Positions 27,067 through 35,507 of a stretch of DNA of 64,000 bases are shown here, in pieces. The notes beneath the pieces were generated by a model, which did not search any database, had not been told where the DNA came from, and was given only the letters and a program-made list of their open reading frames with translations. The translations under genes and the position numbers were made by a program. Source of the stretch: Chitinophaga caeni (GTDB lineage: Bacteria; Bacteroidota; Bacteroidia; Chitinophagales; Chitinophagaceae). Every line of letters begins with the position of its first letter. Within the stretch, counting starts at the first letter, position 1. The DNA lies in the NCBI RefSeq assembly GCF_002557795.1, contig NZ_CP023777.1, forward strand, positions 2,241,001-2,305,000, written 5' to 3'.

Positions 27067-27666
27067 CTATGAATGGTAAGTACGTGCAACAATTCCTAAC
27101 GGGAATGATTTTACATCTACCAATGTAAGATCCATTGGTTGTAATACGTCGTTGAAAATCGTAAGCCCTTTGCCTAAAACAACAGGGTGGGTAACCAGGT
27201 GATATTCGTCGATCAAACCTGTTGCTATCAAGCTCCGCATAAATCCGGCGCCACCGAGCGCAGAGATAGGCTTGCCTGGTTCTGATTTGAGTTTTCTTAT
27301 TTCTTCGGCCAGGTCCCCATCGAAAATTTTGGCTTCTACCCAGGATTTTGCAGCAAGTGCTTGCTCCGCTGTTTCTGTTTTTATAGGGTCAATACCTTTA
27401 AAACCTTTTTGAGTAAACAGTCCCTTAGGGATCTCGTTCATTGGCGCAGCAAAGGGACCGCTCGCCGTGGGCCAGTAAGGAGCCATAGATACGAATGATT
27501 TTCTTCCCATTATAATCAAGCCTGCGTCCATGCTTTGACTAACAGCCCAAGCCCTTGAGCTCTCATCTGAGGACTTAAATATCCAATCGTTTTCCCCATT
27601 GGGACCACATACAAACCCATCGATTGTTATCGACATTTTCATCATTAATTTTCGCATAAGTAACAT
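27067..27666 (-). CDS. Dihydrofolate reductase-like (RibD C-terminal domain) protein
   Basis: A 199-residue member of the DHFR-like RibD_C family, with MSITIDGFVCGPNGENDWIF near the N-terminus, MGRKSFVSMAPYWP and GGAGFMRSLIATGLIDEYHLVTHPVVLGKGLTIF in the C-terminal half. These proteins probably reduce small substrates with NADPH; a role in riboflavin synthesis is unlikely for this stand-alone type. Several in-frame ATGs lie in the first eleven codons, so the exact start is uncertain. Confidence 0.85.
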   Translation of the reverse strand: MLLMRKLMMKMSITIDGFVCGPNGENDWIFKSSDESSRAWAVSQSMDAGLIIMGRKSFVSMAPYWPTASGPFAAPMNEIPKGLFTQKGFKGIDPIKTETAEQALAAKSWVEAKIFDGDLAEEIRKLKSEPGKPISALGGAGFMRSLIATGLIDEYHLVTHPVVLGKGLTIFNDVLQPMDLTLVDVKSFPLGIVARTYHS

Positions 27667-28108
27667 TTAATTTTCTCAAATGTACGGTATATCAACAGAA
27701 CAGGGGGAGGGGGAAAGTGACAATCTTAGATGGTGAATGCGTCTGTAAATATTTTAGAGAGCATACCTTTTAAAAGAACAAGAATTAGTTTGATTTGGAT
27801 GTAGTATTACTACTAGATAATCTTATCATTTTTAATTTTCTTATAAAATTGATCTAAGTGAGAGATGGTTAAAGCACCACAAGTAGTGTATTGTAACTGG
27901 TTTTTTAATCCGAACCTTTAGGACTTTTCTTGACGGAAACTTATCAATTTGGGCTTAGTAATTTAATAATTAAAAAAGAATGATTATATAATCTTATATT
28001 CATCAGAATTGTGCGAACATGTATGAATAGATGTTGTTTATATTGATATTTTGTAAACCTAGATTATTTATCGCTTTGTAATCTTCACATTAGTAAAAAC
28101 TCCAAATC
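27667..28108. other. AT-rich gap with no gene
   Basis: About 440 bases of strongly AT-rich sequence without a credible reading frame or RNA. Together with the following two lipoprotein genes it forms a low-GC patch, which suggests recent acquisition or decay. Confidence 0.5.
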
Positions 28109-28898
28109 ATGAATAAATCTATTTTATTAATCGTTATTTGCAACCTGGTTTTTGCTGGTTGCAGAAAAAATAATAATGGATTAGAGAACACTGATCAATC
28201 ATTTGAATAATGATTTTAGTCTCAAAGTAAATAATGTTCCTGTTGAAGGACAGGTTGGTACAGATGAATTTACTAATTACTATTCTCAAATTGTTTTAGG
28301 TAATCGAGATATTGAAATGGGAGGTGATGCCAATTACTATACTCCACTTAGTCATACTGGAAGTTTGTATGCAGGATTTTATTACGGAAAGGTAGAAATT
28401 AGAGCTCCTTATACGAAAAGAGGGTTAACAATTATGGCTACCGTTATTTTTAAATATGATTATAATCGGCAGAAGGGCATTATATATAAAATTGATAATG
28501 TAAGCTCTGGCGAGGGATATCTATTAAATTTTATAGGAACACAAGGAGATATAGTAGATATAAACATTATGGGATATTTACAACCCGTAACAACAACAAG
28601 CGAAAACCAGGATCTTATAACAGGAGGGAACGCTGTATATAATGCAAATGAAAGGAGAACAATTATAAGGTCTATTAATGGTAAGGTTAAAATTACAGCG
28701 GGATTAAATGCCGAAGTATTTCAGGTTGGCGAAGAGCTTGAAGCAGGCTTTGTGGTTCAATCAGCTCAAAATGAAGTCGGTGTGCATTCTGGATATATTA
28801 CTTTTGAAATAAAGGTTGCTGCAAGTGGCTGGAATATTCATTACCCAAATTTTTATCATACCGGAACAATTCACGGTTCATTTTATGGCACACTTTAA
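28109..28898 (+). pseudogene. Lipoprotein gene split by a frameshift
   Basis: The reading frame from ATG 28109 encodes a clean lipoprotein signal (MNKSILLIVICNLVFAGC, lipobox Cys18) but stops at TAA 28208-28210 after 33 codons. The following 231-residue frame (28203-28898) lacks an ATG or a signal; it could only begin at TTG 28203. Removing one base near 28205-28208 would join the two into a 260-residue secreted lipoprotein. The body is beta-rich (DFSLKVNNVPVEGQ at its start, GTIHGSFYGTL at its end) and resembles small Bacteroidota surface lipoproteins, but no family is assigned. It may be a real mutation or a sequencing error. Confidence 0.65.
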
Positions 28899-28907
28899 TT
28901 TTAAATT

Positions 28908-29432
28908 ATGAGTTTTTCTAGGAATGGACTTGGGAGTATTATTACATTTTTTATGATGTTAACCGCTTGTAATTTCCAGGAGAATTATAAAAATGGTTTC
29001 GTTACCCATATAAAAAATACTGTTTTTTATGATAGGGTACCCACCCAAAAGCATCCTTTAGCATGGACCGAAGTGTACCATTTGAAGGATTCCTTCAAAA
29101 TTCATTATTTACCAGCAAAGAATATTCTGCTTGCGTATAGAGCTAATATCCCGGATACTTTGCGTATCATAGAATCTGAGAATAACGAAGGCGGGCAAAG
29201 CTATAAGAAACAATATAGGGATTTCGAGTATTTGGGAGAATTCGAGCTAAATGATCTCCCCCCTGAATTTTCGCAATTAATTTATATCAATCCTAAAAAT
29301 ATGGATATACTGCAAATCGATCTAATTAAATCGGACTCAATCGGAACAAAGAAGTTCGTCAGTGGCATCGTTTATATGCATGACAGTATCAACTATTTAA
29401 AGGATGAACAGCTTCTTTCAATTTTTCAGTAA
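28908..29432 (+). CDS. Putative lipoprotein, unknown function
   Basis: A 174-residue protein with an N-terminal hydrophobic segment ending in the lipobox MLTAC (Cys21), so it is probably lipid-anchored in the outer membrane or periplasm. The mature part is charged and shows no motif I know. It starts 9 bases after the broken lipoprotein gene and is likely in the same transcript. Base composition is AT-rich like its neighbour. Confidence 0.6.
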   Translation: MSFSRNGLGSIITFFMMLTACNFQENYKNGFVTHIKNTVFYDRVPTQKHPLAWTEVYHLKDSFKIHYLPAKNILLAYRANIPDTLRIIESENNEGGQSYKKQYRDFEYLGEFELNDLPPEFSQLIYINPKNMDILQIDLIKSDSIGTKKFVSGIVYMHDSINYLKDEQLLSIFQ

Positions 29433-29479
29433 TGTGTGCTATAAGTTTAAGTAACATGGCTTGAAAGACCGGGAGACAC

Positions 29480-30280
29480 CTACTCTTCCAACAACTTCTC
29501 AATCTCCTTGGCCAATTGATCCACTTTATCTTCACCGTAACCGGTAGATACGAAACGGATCACCCCGTTTTTGTCAATCAAGAAATTTTTGGGTATAAAT
29601 GAAGTAGCGTATTTGTCCCATACTTTTTTGTCGGGATCTATGGCAACATTAAAATCAATGCCTTTCTTTTTTAGTTCTTCGCTGGAGGTAGCTACTTTAG
29701 ACCGTTCTTCGCCACGTGAAACGGGAAGAAAAACGAAAGCTTTATCTTTAAATGGCGCAATAATTTTAGATGGAATTTCATGGAACTCCATGATACAAGG
29801 TCCGCACCATGTGGCCCAAAAATTGAGCAATACCACTTTACCTTTTAAGGAAGATAGTGTTACTTTTTCCCCGGTGAGCATTTCCACGGTAAAATCTGCC
29901 GCGGCATCGTTCACGTTTAGTTTATAGCTTTCATCGATCTCGGGGATTCTCTTCTGAATGGTGGCAGGAGCTGTTTTAACGCGCTTCGCCTTCTCTTTCA
30001 TCTCTGCTTCTGTCAATAACTTGATCTCCATGATAAACCTTTTATCATCCCCAACCTGATCTCCAAACTTCTTTCTCAGCATTTCCATTTTTTCATCGGA
30101 AACACCTTTATTCATTGATTTCAATTGATTGGGATCCAAGTTCTTAAGTAAATAATCCTTATCCACAACGGCTGAATCGTTAATTACGATGATATACTGG
30201 GGTACAGCAACCGTTTTTTCCTGCGCTTTGGCAAAGAAGCCTGAAGATATCAGTAATATTATGATGAATACTTGTTTCAT
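29480..30280 (-). CDS. TlpA family thiol-disulfide protein
   Basis: A 266-residue periplasmic protein. A signal peptide (MKQVFIIILLISSGFFAKAQ) is followed by about 100 helical residues of unknown role, then a thioredoxin-like domain from about residue 120, with the active site WATWCGPC (Cys159 and Cys162). The cis-Pro loop is ATSFIPKNFLIDKNGVI. TlpA/ResA-type proteins reduce or rearrange disulfides in the periplasm. It is divergent from the erythromycin-esterase-like gene, and two tandem palindromes lie just upstream of its start. Confidence 0.9.
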   Translation of the reverse strand: MKQVFIIILLISSGFFAKAQEKTVAVPQYIIVINDSAVVDKDYLLKNLDPNQLKSMNKGVSDEKMEMLRKKFGDQVGDDKRFIMEIKLLTEAEMKEKAKRVKTAPATIQKRIPEIDESYKLNVNDAAADFTVEMLTGEKVTLSSLKGKVVLLNFWATWCGPCIMEFHEIPSKIIAPFKDKAFVFLPVSRGEERSKVATSSEELKKKGIDFNVAIDPDKKVWDKYATSFIPKNFLIDKNGVIRFVSTGYGEDKVDQLAKEIEKLLEE

Positions 30281-30313
30281 GGTAAGCCATTTTAGTCGGC
30301 AACAGAATATTAG

Positions 30314-30348
30314 TTACGAATATATCGTAATTATACGAAAAAATCGTA
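30314..30348. promoter_or_regulatory. Two tandem operator-like palindromes, TACGA-N5-TCGTA
   Basis: TTACGA-N5-TCGTAA at 30314-30330 and TACGA-N5-TCGTA at 30334-30348 have centres 19 bases apart. They lie 34 bases upstream of the TlpA start and about 100 bases upstream of the divergent esterase gene. Such paired sites suit a dimeric repressor; a BlaI/MecI-type regulator is my guess from the way TlpA-like genes are often associated with BlaI/BlaR1 in Bacteroidota. No such regulator is in the window. Confidence 0.55.
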
Positions 30349-30445
30349 AATATTTTGATCCCTAAACCTATCAACAAGTTACCGCAATGATACAATCTCT
30401 TCACAATTCTGTATCTTTCCTTGACTATTAACATACGCAATCCCA

Positions 30446-31696
30446 ATGAAAACTATCTACAGCACAGCCATTTTCATCTTCACAGTTTTAATTACAAGAT
30501 TTGTAAATGCACAGGATCATTTTCCCATCAGAACTATCGATCCATCTGATATAAATTTCCATGATTTAATGCCTGTGAAATCTGTTCTAAAGAATTGTTC
30601 CATGGTATTGCTAGGGGAACAAACCCATGGAGAAGCGACTACTTTCGAAGCGAAAATCAGGTTGATAAAATATTTGCATGAAGAAATGGGTTTCGATGTG
30701 TTAGCTTTTGAAAGTGGTTTCTATGATTGTGCTGATGTGTGGAAACTTGTTCAGGCTGGAGCTAACGTGAAAGATGCAGTAAAAGGCAACCTTTTTTATA
30801 TGTATGCTGACAGCAAGGAAATGTTGCCATTATTTGAATATTTACAGCAACAACTAAATACTGCTCGCCCCCTCGAATTAGCAGGTTTCGAGAGCCAACA
30901 TACCGGCGCCGCATCGAAAGAACGGCTCTTTGATAATTTTAAAATGTACCTGGATAAATACGCTCCTAATACCAGCCTAAACAATTGGGATATTTTCAAA
31001 TCCATTGGAACTAAAATGTTTGGCTCCAATCAATATTTACCTTCTTTGCCGGATCAAAAAATGTTTTTCCAGATGATCGATAAATTGTTAGCCGTAACAA
31101 GAAAATCAAGATCAGGTGAAGATATTACTGGGCAAAATGGCTTTTGGTACGAGGTGACGAGAAGCCTTGCATCCCAAGCGAAACGTTACTGGAAACTGGT
31201 GAAGGGGAATGAATTAAGTGTGCGTGATTTGCAGATGGCTAATAATCTGACATGGTTGGCAAATGATTATTATAAAGGGAAAAAGATCATCGTATGGGCA
31301 CATAACATTCACATTGCAAAAGAAACCAAGGAGCTTAATTCGGATAACCCGGAAATGGATTTCTTGAAAACGTATGTTCCGATGGGGACTACCATAAAGA
31401 AGAGATTCGGTAAGAAAGCTTATATGCTAGGTTTTGTTAGTGAAATGGGTACTTATATGAATTACGTGGACAGCAAAATATTATCTGTACCCGGAGTCGA
31501 TTATAATACAATTAATCATCAACTGGCCCTTGAACCGATGTCTTATAATTGGTTCGATTATACTAAGGGTAGATTGCACCAGGAAAAAGTTAACGGTGTA
31601 GCAACTTTATTTGATTTTATAACATTGGAAGGAAAGTGGAACAAGGTGTTCGATGGATGGTTCTTTATTAGGAAAGCGGTGCATGTTACGAGGTGA
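30446..31696 (+). CDS. Erythromycin esterase family protein
   Basis: A 416-residue secreted protein with a signal peptide (MKTIYSTAIFIFTVLITRFVNAQ). The family core is present: LLGEQTHGEATTFEAKIRLIKYLHEEMGFDVLAFESGFYD, giving Glu58, His61, Glu63 and Glu89, which align with the EreA/EreB active site, and later IIVWAHNIHIAKE with a conserved His. EreA/B open the macrolide lactone ring, but most chromosomal members have unknown substrates, so macrolide resistance should not be assumed. A long hairpin follows the gene. Confidence 0.87.
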   Translation: MKTIYSTAIFIFTVLITRFVNAQDHFPIRTIDPSDINFHDLMPVKSVLKNCSMVLLGEQTHGEATTFEAKIRLIKYLHEEMGFDVLAFESGFYDCADVWKLVQAGANVKDAVKGNLFYMYADSKEMLPLFEYLQQQLNTARPLELAGFESQHTGAASKERLFDNFKMYLDKYAPNTSLNNWDIFKSIGTKMFGSNQYLPSLPDQKMFFQMIDKLLAVTRKSRSGEDITGQNGFWYEVTRSLASQAKRYWKLVKGNELSVRDLQMANNLTWLANDYYKGKKIIVWAHNIHIAKETKELNSDNPEMDFLKTYVPMGTTIKKRFGKKAYMLGFVSEMGTYMNYVDSKILSVPGVDYNTINHQLALEPMSYNWFDYTKGRLHQEKVNGVATLFDFITLEGKWNKVFDGWFFIRKAVHVTR

Positions 31697-31720
31697 TCGA
31701 TTTATTCTCCCCGTATTAGT

Positions 31721-31766
31721 ATCTAATTGATGGGGGATACAGGCTTGTATCGCCCATCAATTAGAT
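31721..31766. terminator. Long hairpin between convergent genes
   Basis: A perfect 14-bp outer stem (31721-31734 with 31753-31766) and an inner 5-bp stem GATAC/GTATC. It lies between the esterase-like gene and the convergent SUFU-domain gene and probably terminates both, although flanking T-tracts are short. Confidence 0.6.
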
Positions 31767-31778
31767 TTACCGCATTAT

Positions 31779-32888
31779 TTACTTCAAAGATGACCGTTTA
31801 CGCACTACATGGCTCATCCCTTCATTAATCATCTCCTCCAATAAAGTATAGCCCCCATTAGGGATGCTGTGGGCATATTCCCTTTCTTTTAATGTAATCG
31901 GCGTACACCAATAAAGATTTAATTTATCACCATACATGTCCGGTAATGCTATATTAGAACCGTTATACAGCGCTGCTGATAAAATTAAACTTTCATATTC
32001 GCCGGGTAATTCTTTGGCGCTATTGGTATGACCTTCCCCGTACCAGGTTATGTCGCGCCATGGTGAATCAGCCATCCCGCTAATGATTTCTGCGAACCGC
32101 ATTTGCGCTTCTGCATCAAAATCTTTCATATCTATTGCAATGGCTAGTTCCATCCTACGGAAACCGGATGCATTATCATTATATAAATAATCTACCCATG
32201 GCATGGCACGGATACCGATGCCCATTGACAGAAAATATTTGATGCCGTCTTTTTCAAATTCACCGATGGCCATCGGTGGCCATTGATCGCCGTCGATAGC
32301 ATAATATTTTTGTATTGGGCCGAATATTTCTTCATACGTGCTGATGTACTTTTCTTGTAATGCTCCCCATTGCGTATTGCTTTCTCCTTCCCAGGAGTTC
32401 CAGAACTCAGTTGCGCGGGCTACTTGCCCGTAGATGATAGGCGTCGCGTTTTCATTCATTGGAAACATCATGCTCAACTCCGTAGAGCCAGTACAGCTGC
32501 TTGCATAGGCTATGGGCTGATCTGAATATAATGTCCAGCCGGGGATGAACCCGATGATTTTATCATCATACAAAGCGGCTGCGCCATCGCCGCTTTCTAG
32601 CCAGACGATGCTTAAGCGTTCTGCTTCCAATGGCGGCAATCCATCTGGATGGTCACAGAAGCTTGCTTCTATCATCGGTGCCTGACCTTGGCTCATGGCT
32701 TCAAAATCGCGGGTAGCCGGTGCTGTTTTGAGGTTGCGTAACCAGCAGGCGCGGGGTTCAAATTGATGGGCAAATTTTTGACCGGGGAATAAATAGAAAT
32801 AGGCAGTGCGATCATCTTGTTCTATTACAGCTTGTAGGGTACCCCTCGTGTTTGTCTCTTCTAGCAAGACAACTGGGTCATTCATCAT
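31779..32888 (-). CDS. Suppressor of fused (SUFU) domain protein
   Basis: A 369-residue cytoplasmic protein without signal or membrane segments. The C-terminal half matches bacterial SUFU domains: AKELPGEYESLILSAAL, then LNLYWCTPITLKEREYAH followed by a C-terminal helix. The N-terminal 180 residues are of unknown type, with many Trp and acidic residues. Bacterial SUFU proteins are often immunity proteins to polymorphic or contact-dependent toxins, but no toxin gene is next to this one. The SUFU assignment is by eye from the C-terminal motif. Confidence 0.65.
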   Translation of the reverse strand: MMNDPVVLLEETNTRGTLQAVIEQDDRTAYFYLFPGQKFAHQFEPRACWLRNLKTAPATRDFEAMSQGQAPMIEASFCDHPDGLPPLEAERLSIVWLESGDGAAALYDDKIIGFIPGWTLYSDQPIAYASSCTGSTELSMMFPMNENATPIIYGQVARATEFWNSWEGESNTQWGALQEKYISTYEEIFGPIQKYYAIDGDQWPPMAIGEFEKDGIKYFLSMGIGIRAMPWVDYLYNDNASGFRRMELAIAIDMKDFDAEAQMRFAEIISGMADSPWRDITWYGEGHTNSAKELPGEYESLILSAALYNGSNIALPDMYGDKLNLYWCTPITLKEREYAHSIPNGGYTLLEEMINEGMSHVVRKRSSLK

Positions 32889-33057
32889 AATTGTCGTGAT
32901 TTAGGTATATGCAATAATGTCTCGAAGAACCAAATTTAATGTAAATGCTACTTTCGTGTGATATTAATTTTTTTAACATCTGTCCTTATCTTTTGTTAAA
33001 ACACTTGCGGATCATTTTTTCTTTTAATGTTAAAGTTTAGTTTCGGATTTCATCAAA

Positions 33058-33468
33058 ATGATTTCTATGAAACAAAAAACATCCACAGCATTTGTTGTTG
33101 CTTCATGGGCAGCCTTATTGATTGGGATGGTAGGCTACTTGATCGGTTTGTTTAATGCCGACTTGGAGTTGAATGAGAAAGGTTATTATTTTACCGTGTT
33201 GATGTTTGGCTTATTTGCCGCTGTATCTGTTCAAAAATGTGTTCGGGATAGATTGGAGAATGTACCGGTAACAGATTTGTATTACGGCATCAGCTGGGTT
33301 GCCACATTGCTGGCAATTTTACTATTGATCATCGGTTTATGGAACGCCACCATGCAGCCGAGTGAAAAGGGATTCTACGCATTCGCATTTTTATTAAGCC
33401 TCTTCGGGGCAATCGCGGTTCAAAAAAATACACGCGATAACCAAGCATCACGCATCATAAACGATTAA
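33058..33468 (+). CDS. YiaA/YiaB-type inner membrane protein
   Basis: A 136-residue protein made of two homologous halves, each with two membrane helices: AALLIGMVGYLIGLFNADLELNEKGYYF and ATLLAILLLIIGLWNATMQPSEKGFYAF. Each half ends AVQK followed by an Arg/Asp pair, as in the YiaAB domain repeat. Function in the family is unknown. The start may be ATG 33058 or the ATG three codons later (MKQKTS). Confidence 0.85.
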   Translation: MISMKQKTSTAFVVASWAALLIGMVGYLIGLFNADLELNEKGYYFTVLMFGLFAAVSVQKCVRDRLENVPVTDLYYGISWVATLLAILLLIIGLWNATMQPSEKGFYAFAFLLSLFGAIAVQKNTRDNQASRIIND

Positions 33469-33933
33469 AAGGGTTCGCGGGTTAATTGCCTTGTCTTTTA
33501 ATCCGCGAATAATTCCCGAATTATAAATGATCGAAGTCTTTTTATTGCACAACCGGTCATATAGTTCTTTGTTCCAAGTGGAAATCATCAAGTATTTGCA
33601 TCTCCGTATACATTTCCCCCTAAATTTTGCTATAAAAACCGTATTAATACAGCCTATTCGCCCTTTTTGTGTCCGTTTATGAGAATTACTGTCCGCTTTC
33701 GAAAATGACCATTTTTTGAATGCCATCCTTCCCGATGAAAGGATTTCTACCACTTCGTGAGATTTCGTGAGTTCGGTATCGTTTTATTCTTGTAAGTAAT
33801 TGATTATTAGTATTTTAAATTGATTTTAGCCAGTGTTCGCATGTAATGAAAGCGGACACTTTTGGTAGGTTATTGGACCGTTGTTCCAGCGGTAACTATT
33901 CCCTTTTCAAGCCTTTAAAGCCGCGCTACATTT
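33469..33933. other. Gene-free gap with a spaced inverted repeat
   Basis: No credible gene is seen in 465 bases. TGTCCGCTTTC at 33690-33700 has its exact reverse complement GAAAGCGGACA at 33848-33858, 147 bases apart, and another GTGTCCG is at 33670-33676. A sequence partly matching the sigma-54 -24/-12 pattern (TAGCCA...TCGCA) lies at about 33826-33840. It may be a decayed upstream region of a lost gene. Confidence 0.4.
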
Positions 33934-33934
33934 G
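33927..33934 (+). promoter_or_regulatory. -7 element for the secreted protein gene at 34006
   Basis: TACATTTG matches TAnnTTTG, 71 bases before the ATG at 34006. No matching -33 box. Confidence 0.4.
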
Positions 33935-34005
33935 TGTTAACAAAACGAAATAACAACAAATCAAATTTTTCAAATACTAATTCAAAACATTTAAAACATA
34001 CTATT

Positions 34006-34389
34006 ATGAAAACAATGATCGCCTTATTTGCCGTATTATTTTCTTTACAATTAAATGTGAATGCAAACGGTAAAGCAACAAAAACAAATGAACCCGCGGA
34101 TAGCATAGAATATATTGCCGGTACTACGGATGTTATCAAGCATGTTTATAGCGAAGAGTTCAATACTTGGATCGAGATGCGTTATATCAATGATGATGAA
34201 CTGCCTTTGAAAGTCATCTCTAAATTGATGAAAAAGGTACCCAATGCCGATTTTGTTAGCATCGTTGAACTAAACGTTGAAGGTATCAAAACATATATCA
34301 TTACATTGGAAGATACGAACACTTACAAGGTTGTAAGATGTGGTGATAAAGGCCAATTCGGGATTTTACAGTCTTTACAAAAACAATAA
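34006..34389 (+). CDS. Small secreted protein, unknown function
   Basis: A 127-residue protein with an N-terminal signal peptide (MKTMIALFAVLFSLQLNVNAN) and a mature domain of about 105 residues: YIAGTTDVIKHVYSEEFNTW near its start and IVELNVEGIKTYIITLED near its end. The alternating pattern resembles a small periplasmic alpha/beta domain, but no family is assigned. The frame is open upstream to 33934, but the ATG at 34006 places the signal peptide at the N-terminus. A terminator follows. Confidence 0.7.
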   Translation: MKTMIALFAVLFSLQLNVNANGKATKTNEPADSIEYIAGTTDVIKHVYSEEFNTWIEMRYINDDELPLKVISKLMKKVPNADFVSIVELNVEGIKTYIITLEDTNTYKVVRCGDKGQFGILQSLQKQ

Positions 34390-34408
34390 TGCCGCCAATC
34401 TATACAAG

Positions 34409-34439
34409 AAAAGCCTGTCACGGTTGACGACAGGCTTTT
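34409..34439 (+). terminator. Rho-independent terminator
   Basis: An 11-bp stem (34409-34419 with 34429-34439) followed by a T-tract, directly after the small secreted protein gene. Confidence 0.8.
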
Positions 34440-34475
34440 TGCTATTTTATGTGCCAGCATTTTAAACGGCTATAT

Positions 34476-35405
34476 TTATTGATAACTAAATGTGTTCGGT
34501 AATACCCACCTGGCCTTGTAAATTTTTAGTCCTTCTTGCTTGAAAATACGCTTTCCTTCTAAATCAAATATTTCATCGGTCCACCATTGTTCTTTAGGAA
34601 ATATCACGATGGTAGGATATCCAGCAGGGCCACTGGATACACTTTTTATGCCCTTCTGCCTTCTTGTTTTTACCTGTTCCAATGATCCTGTTCCCGGGTC
34701 GTAAATATAAATGTGTTGATGATCCGTAAACCACAATGAATCTTTCCCATGTACAGGGAATAAATCATGACCTTGCTCCCCCGGTAAAGGGTGGTGAAAT
34801 GCTAACTGTAACCGCGGCTTCCCATTTTCCAGAACATATTTATAAGCGTACATTTCATGCATTCCCGCGGACCATAACAAGGATCTTTTCTTATCCCAAA
34901 CAAGATTATGTGCAAAGGGTAAAGCATATTGTATATAAGGAACCGTATCTTGTTGAATAGTTGTATCAACTTGGAACAGCCGCAAATAGTTCCCCGTACT
35001 CGATGCGCTCACGATGTTTCCCCCGGGCAAAACTTCTATCGAATGCGTATTACCTCCCGCGTAAGCATGGAATAAAATCTTTTTATCGTAGATTCTAATT
35101 AGCGCTATACCCCCGCCAGAAGCACTTGTTAAAAGGAATCGGCCATTATAAATGATTTTTGCGTCACTAGGATTATTAAACCATTTGACATGTGTAGCCG
35201 GAAGTTGCATGCTATCCGCTTTCCATTCCCAGCTAATAGTTCCTTTCCCAGGATCGATAATAATTACCCTATGTTGGGATTGTTCAGCAGCAACGATTAG
35301 TTTTTTACCCTTTGGTAATACAAATTCTTGTGCGTAGCTATTATGCCAAGTCCATACAAGTAAAATTACCAGGAAAGAAATATATATAAGCTGTTTACTT
35401 CTCAT
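34476..35405 (-). CDS. Secreted beta-propeller-like protein (DUF6528-like)
   Basis: A 309-residue secreted protein with a signal peptide ending in SYAQE. The mature part has repeated strands such as LIVAAEQSQHRVIIIDPGKGTISWEWK, GGNTHSIEVLPGGNIVSAS and HNLVWDKKRSLLWSAG, spaced as in a PQQ-like beta-propeller. ATHVKWFNNPSDAK and VFPKEQWWTDEIF fit the DUF6528 type from memory. It may bind or degrade a carbohydrate, but no function is shown. The C-terminus ends at PNTFSYQ without a sorting domain. Confidence 0.65.
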   Translation of the reverse strand: MRSKQLIYISFLVILLVWTWHNSYAQEFVLPKGKKLIVAAEQSQHRVIIIDPGKGTISWEWKADSMQLPATHVKWFNNPSDAKIIYNGRFLLTSASGGGIALIRIYDKKILFHAYAGGNTHSIEVLPGGNIVSASSTGNYLRLFQVDTTIQQDTVPYIQYALPFAHNLVWDKKRSLLWSAGMHEMYAYKYVLENGKPRLQLAFHHPLPGEQGHDLFPVHGKDSLWFTDHQHIYIYDPGTGSLEQVKTRRQKGIKSVSSGPAGYPTIVIFPKEQWWTDEIFDLEGKRIFKQEGLKIYKARWVLPNTFSYQ

Positions 35406-35454
35406 GAATACAAAATAATATTTTCAAAAGAAATAGTTTAACCCTTTTATAGAC

Positions 35455-35485
35455 ACAAAAAAGGGGAAGCTACTCACTTCCCCTT
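35455..35485 (-). terminator. Rho-independent terminator after the MFS gene
   Basis: On the minus strand a 9-bp stem AAGGGGAAG/CTTCCCCTT (35461-35469 with 35477-35485) is followed by a T-tract, 23 bases after the MFS stop. Confidence 0.75.
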
Positions 35486-35507
35486 GGGTATCCTTTTAAG
35501 GTCAAAA

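Noticed and set aside
30446..31696. Calling the erythromycin-esterase family gene a macrolide resistance gene
   Set aside because: The active-site residues fit the family, but most chromosomal members have other or unknown substrates and nothing else here indicates resistance.
33448..33753. 101-codon minus-strand frame after the YiaA gene
   Set aside because: Basic, low-complexity composition, no family and no supporting context; it falls in a gap with other non-coding signals.
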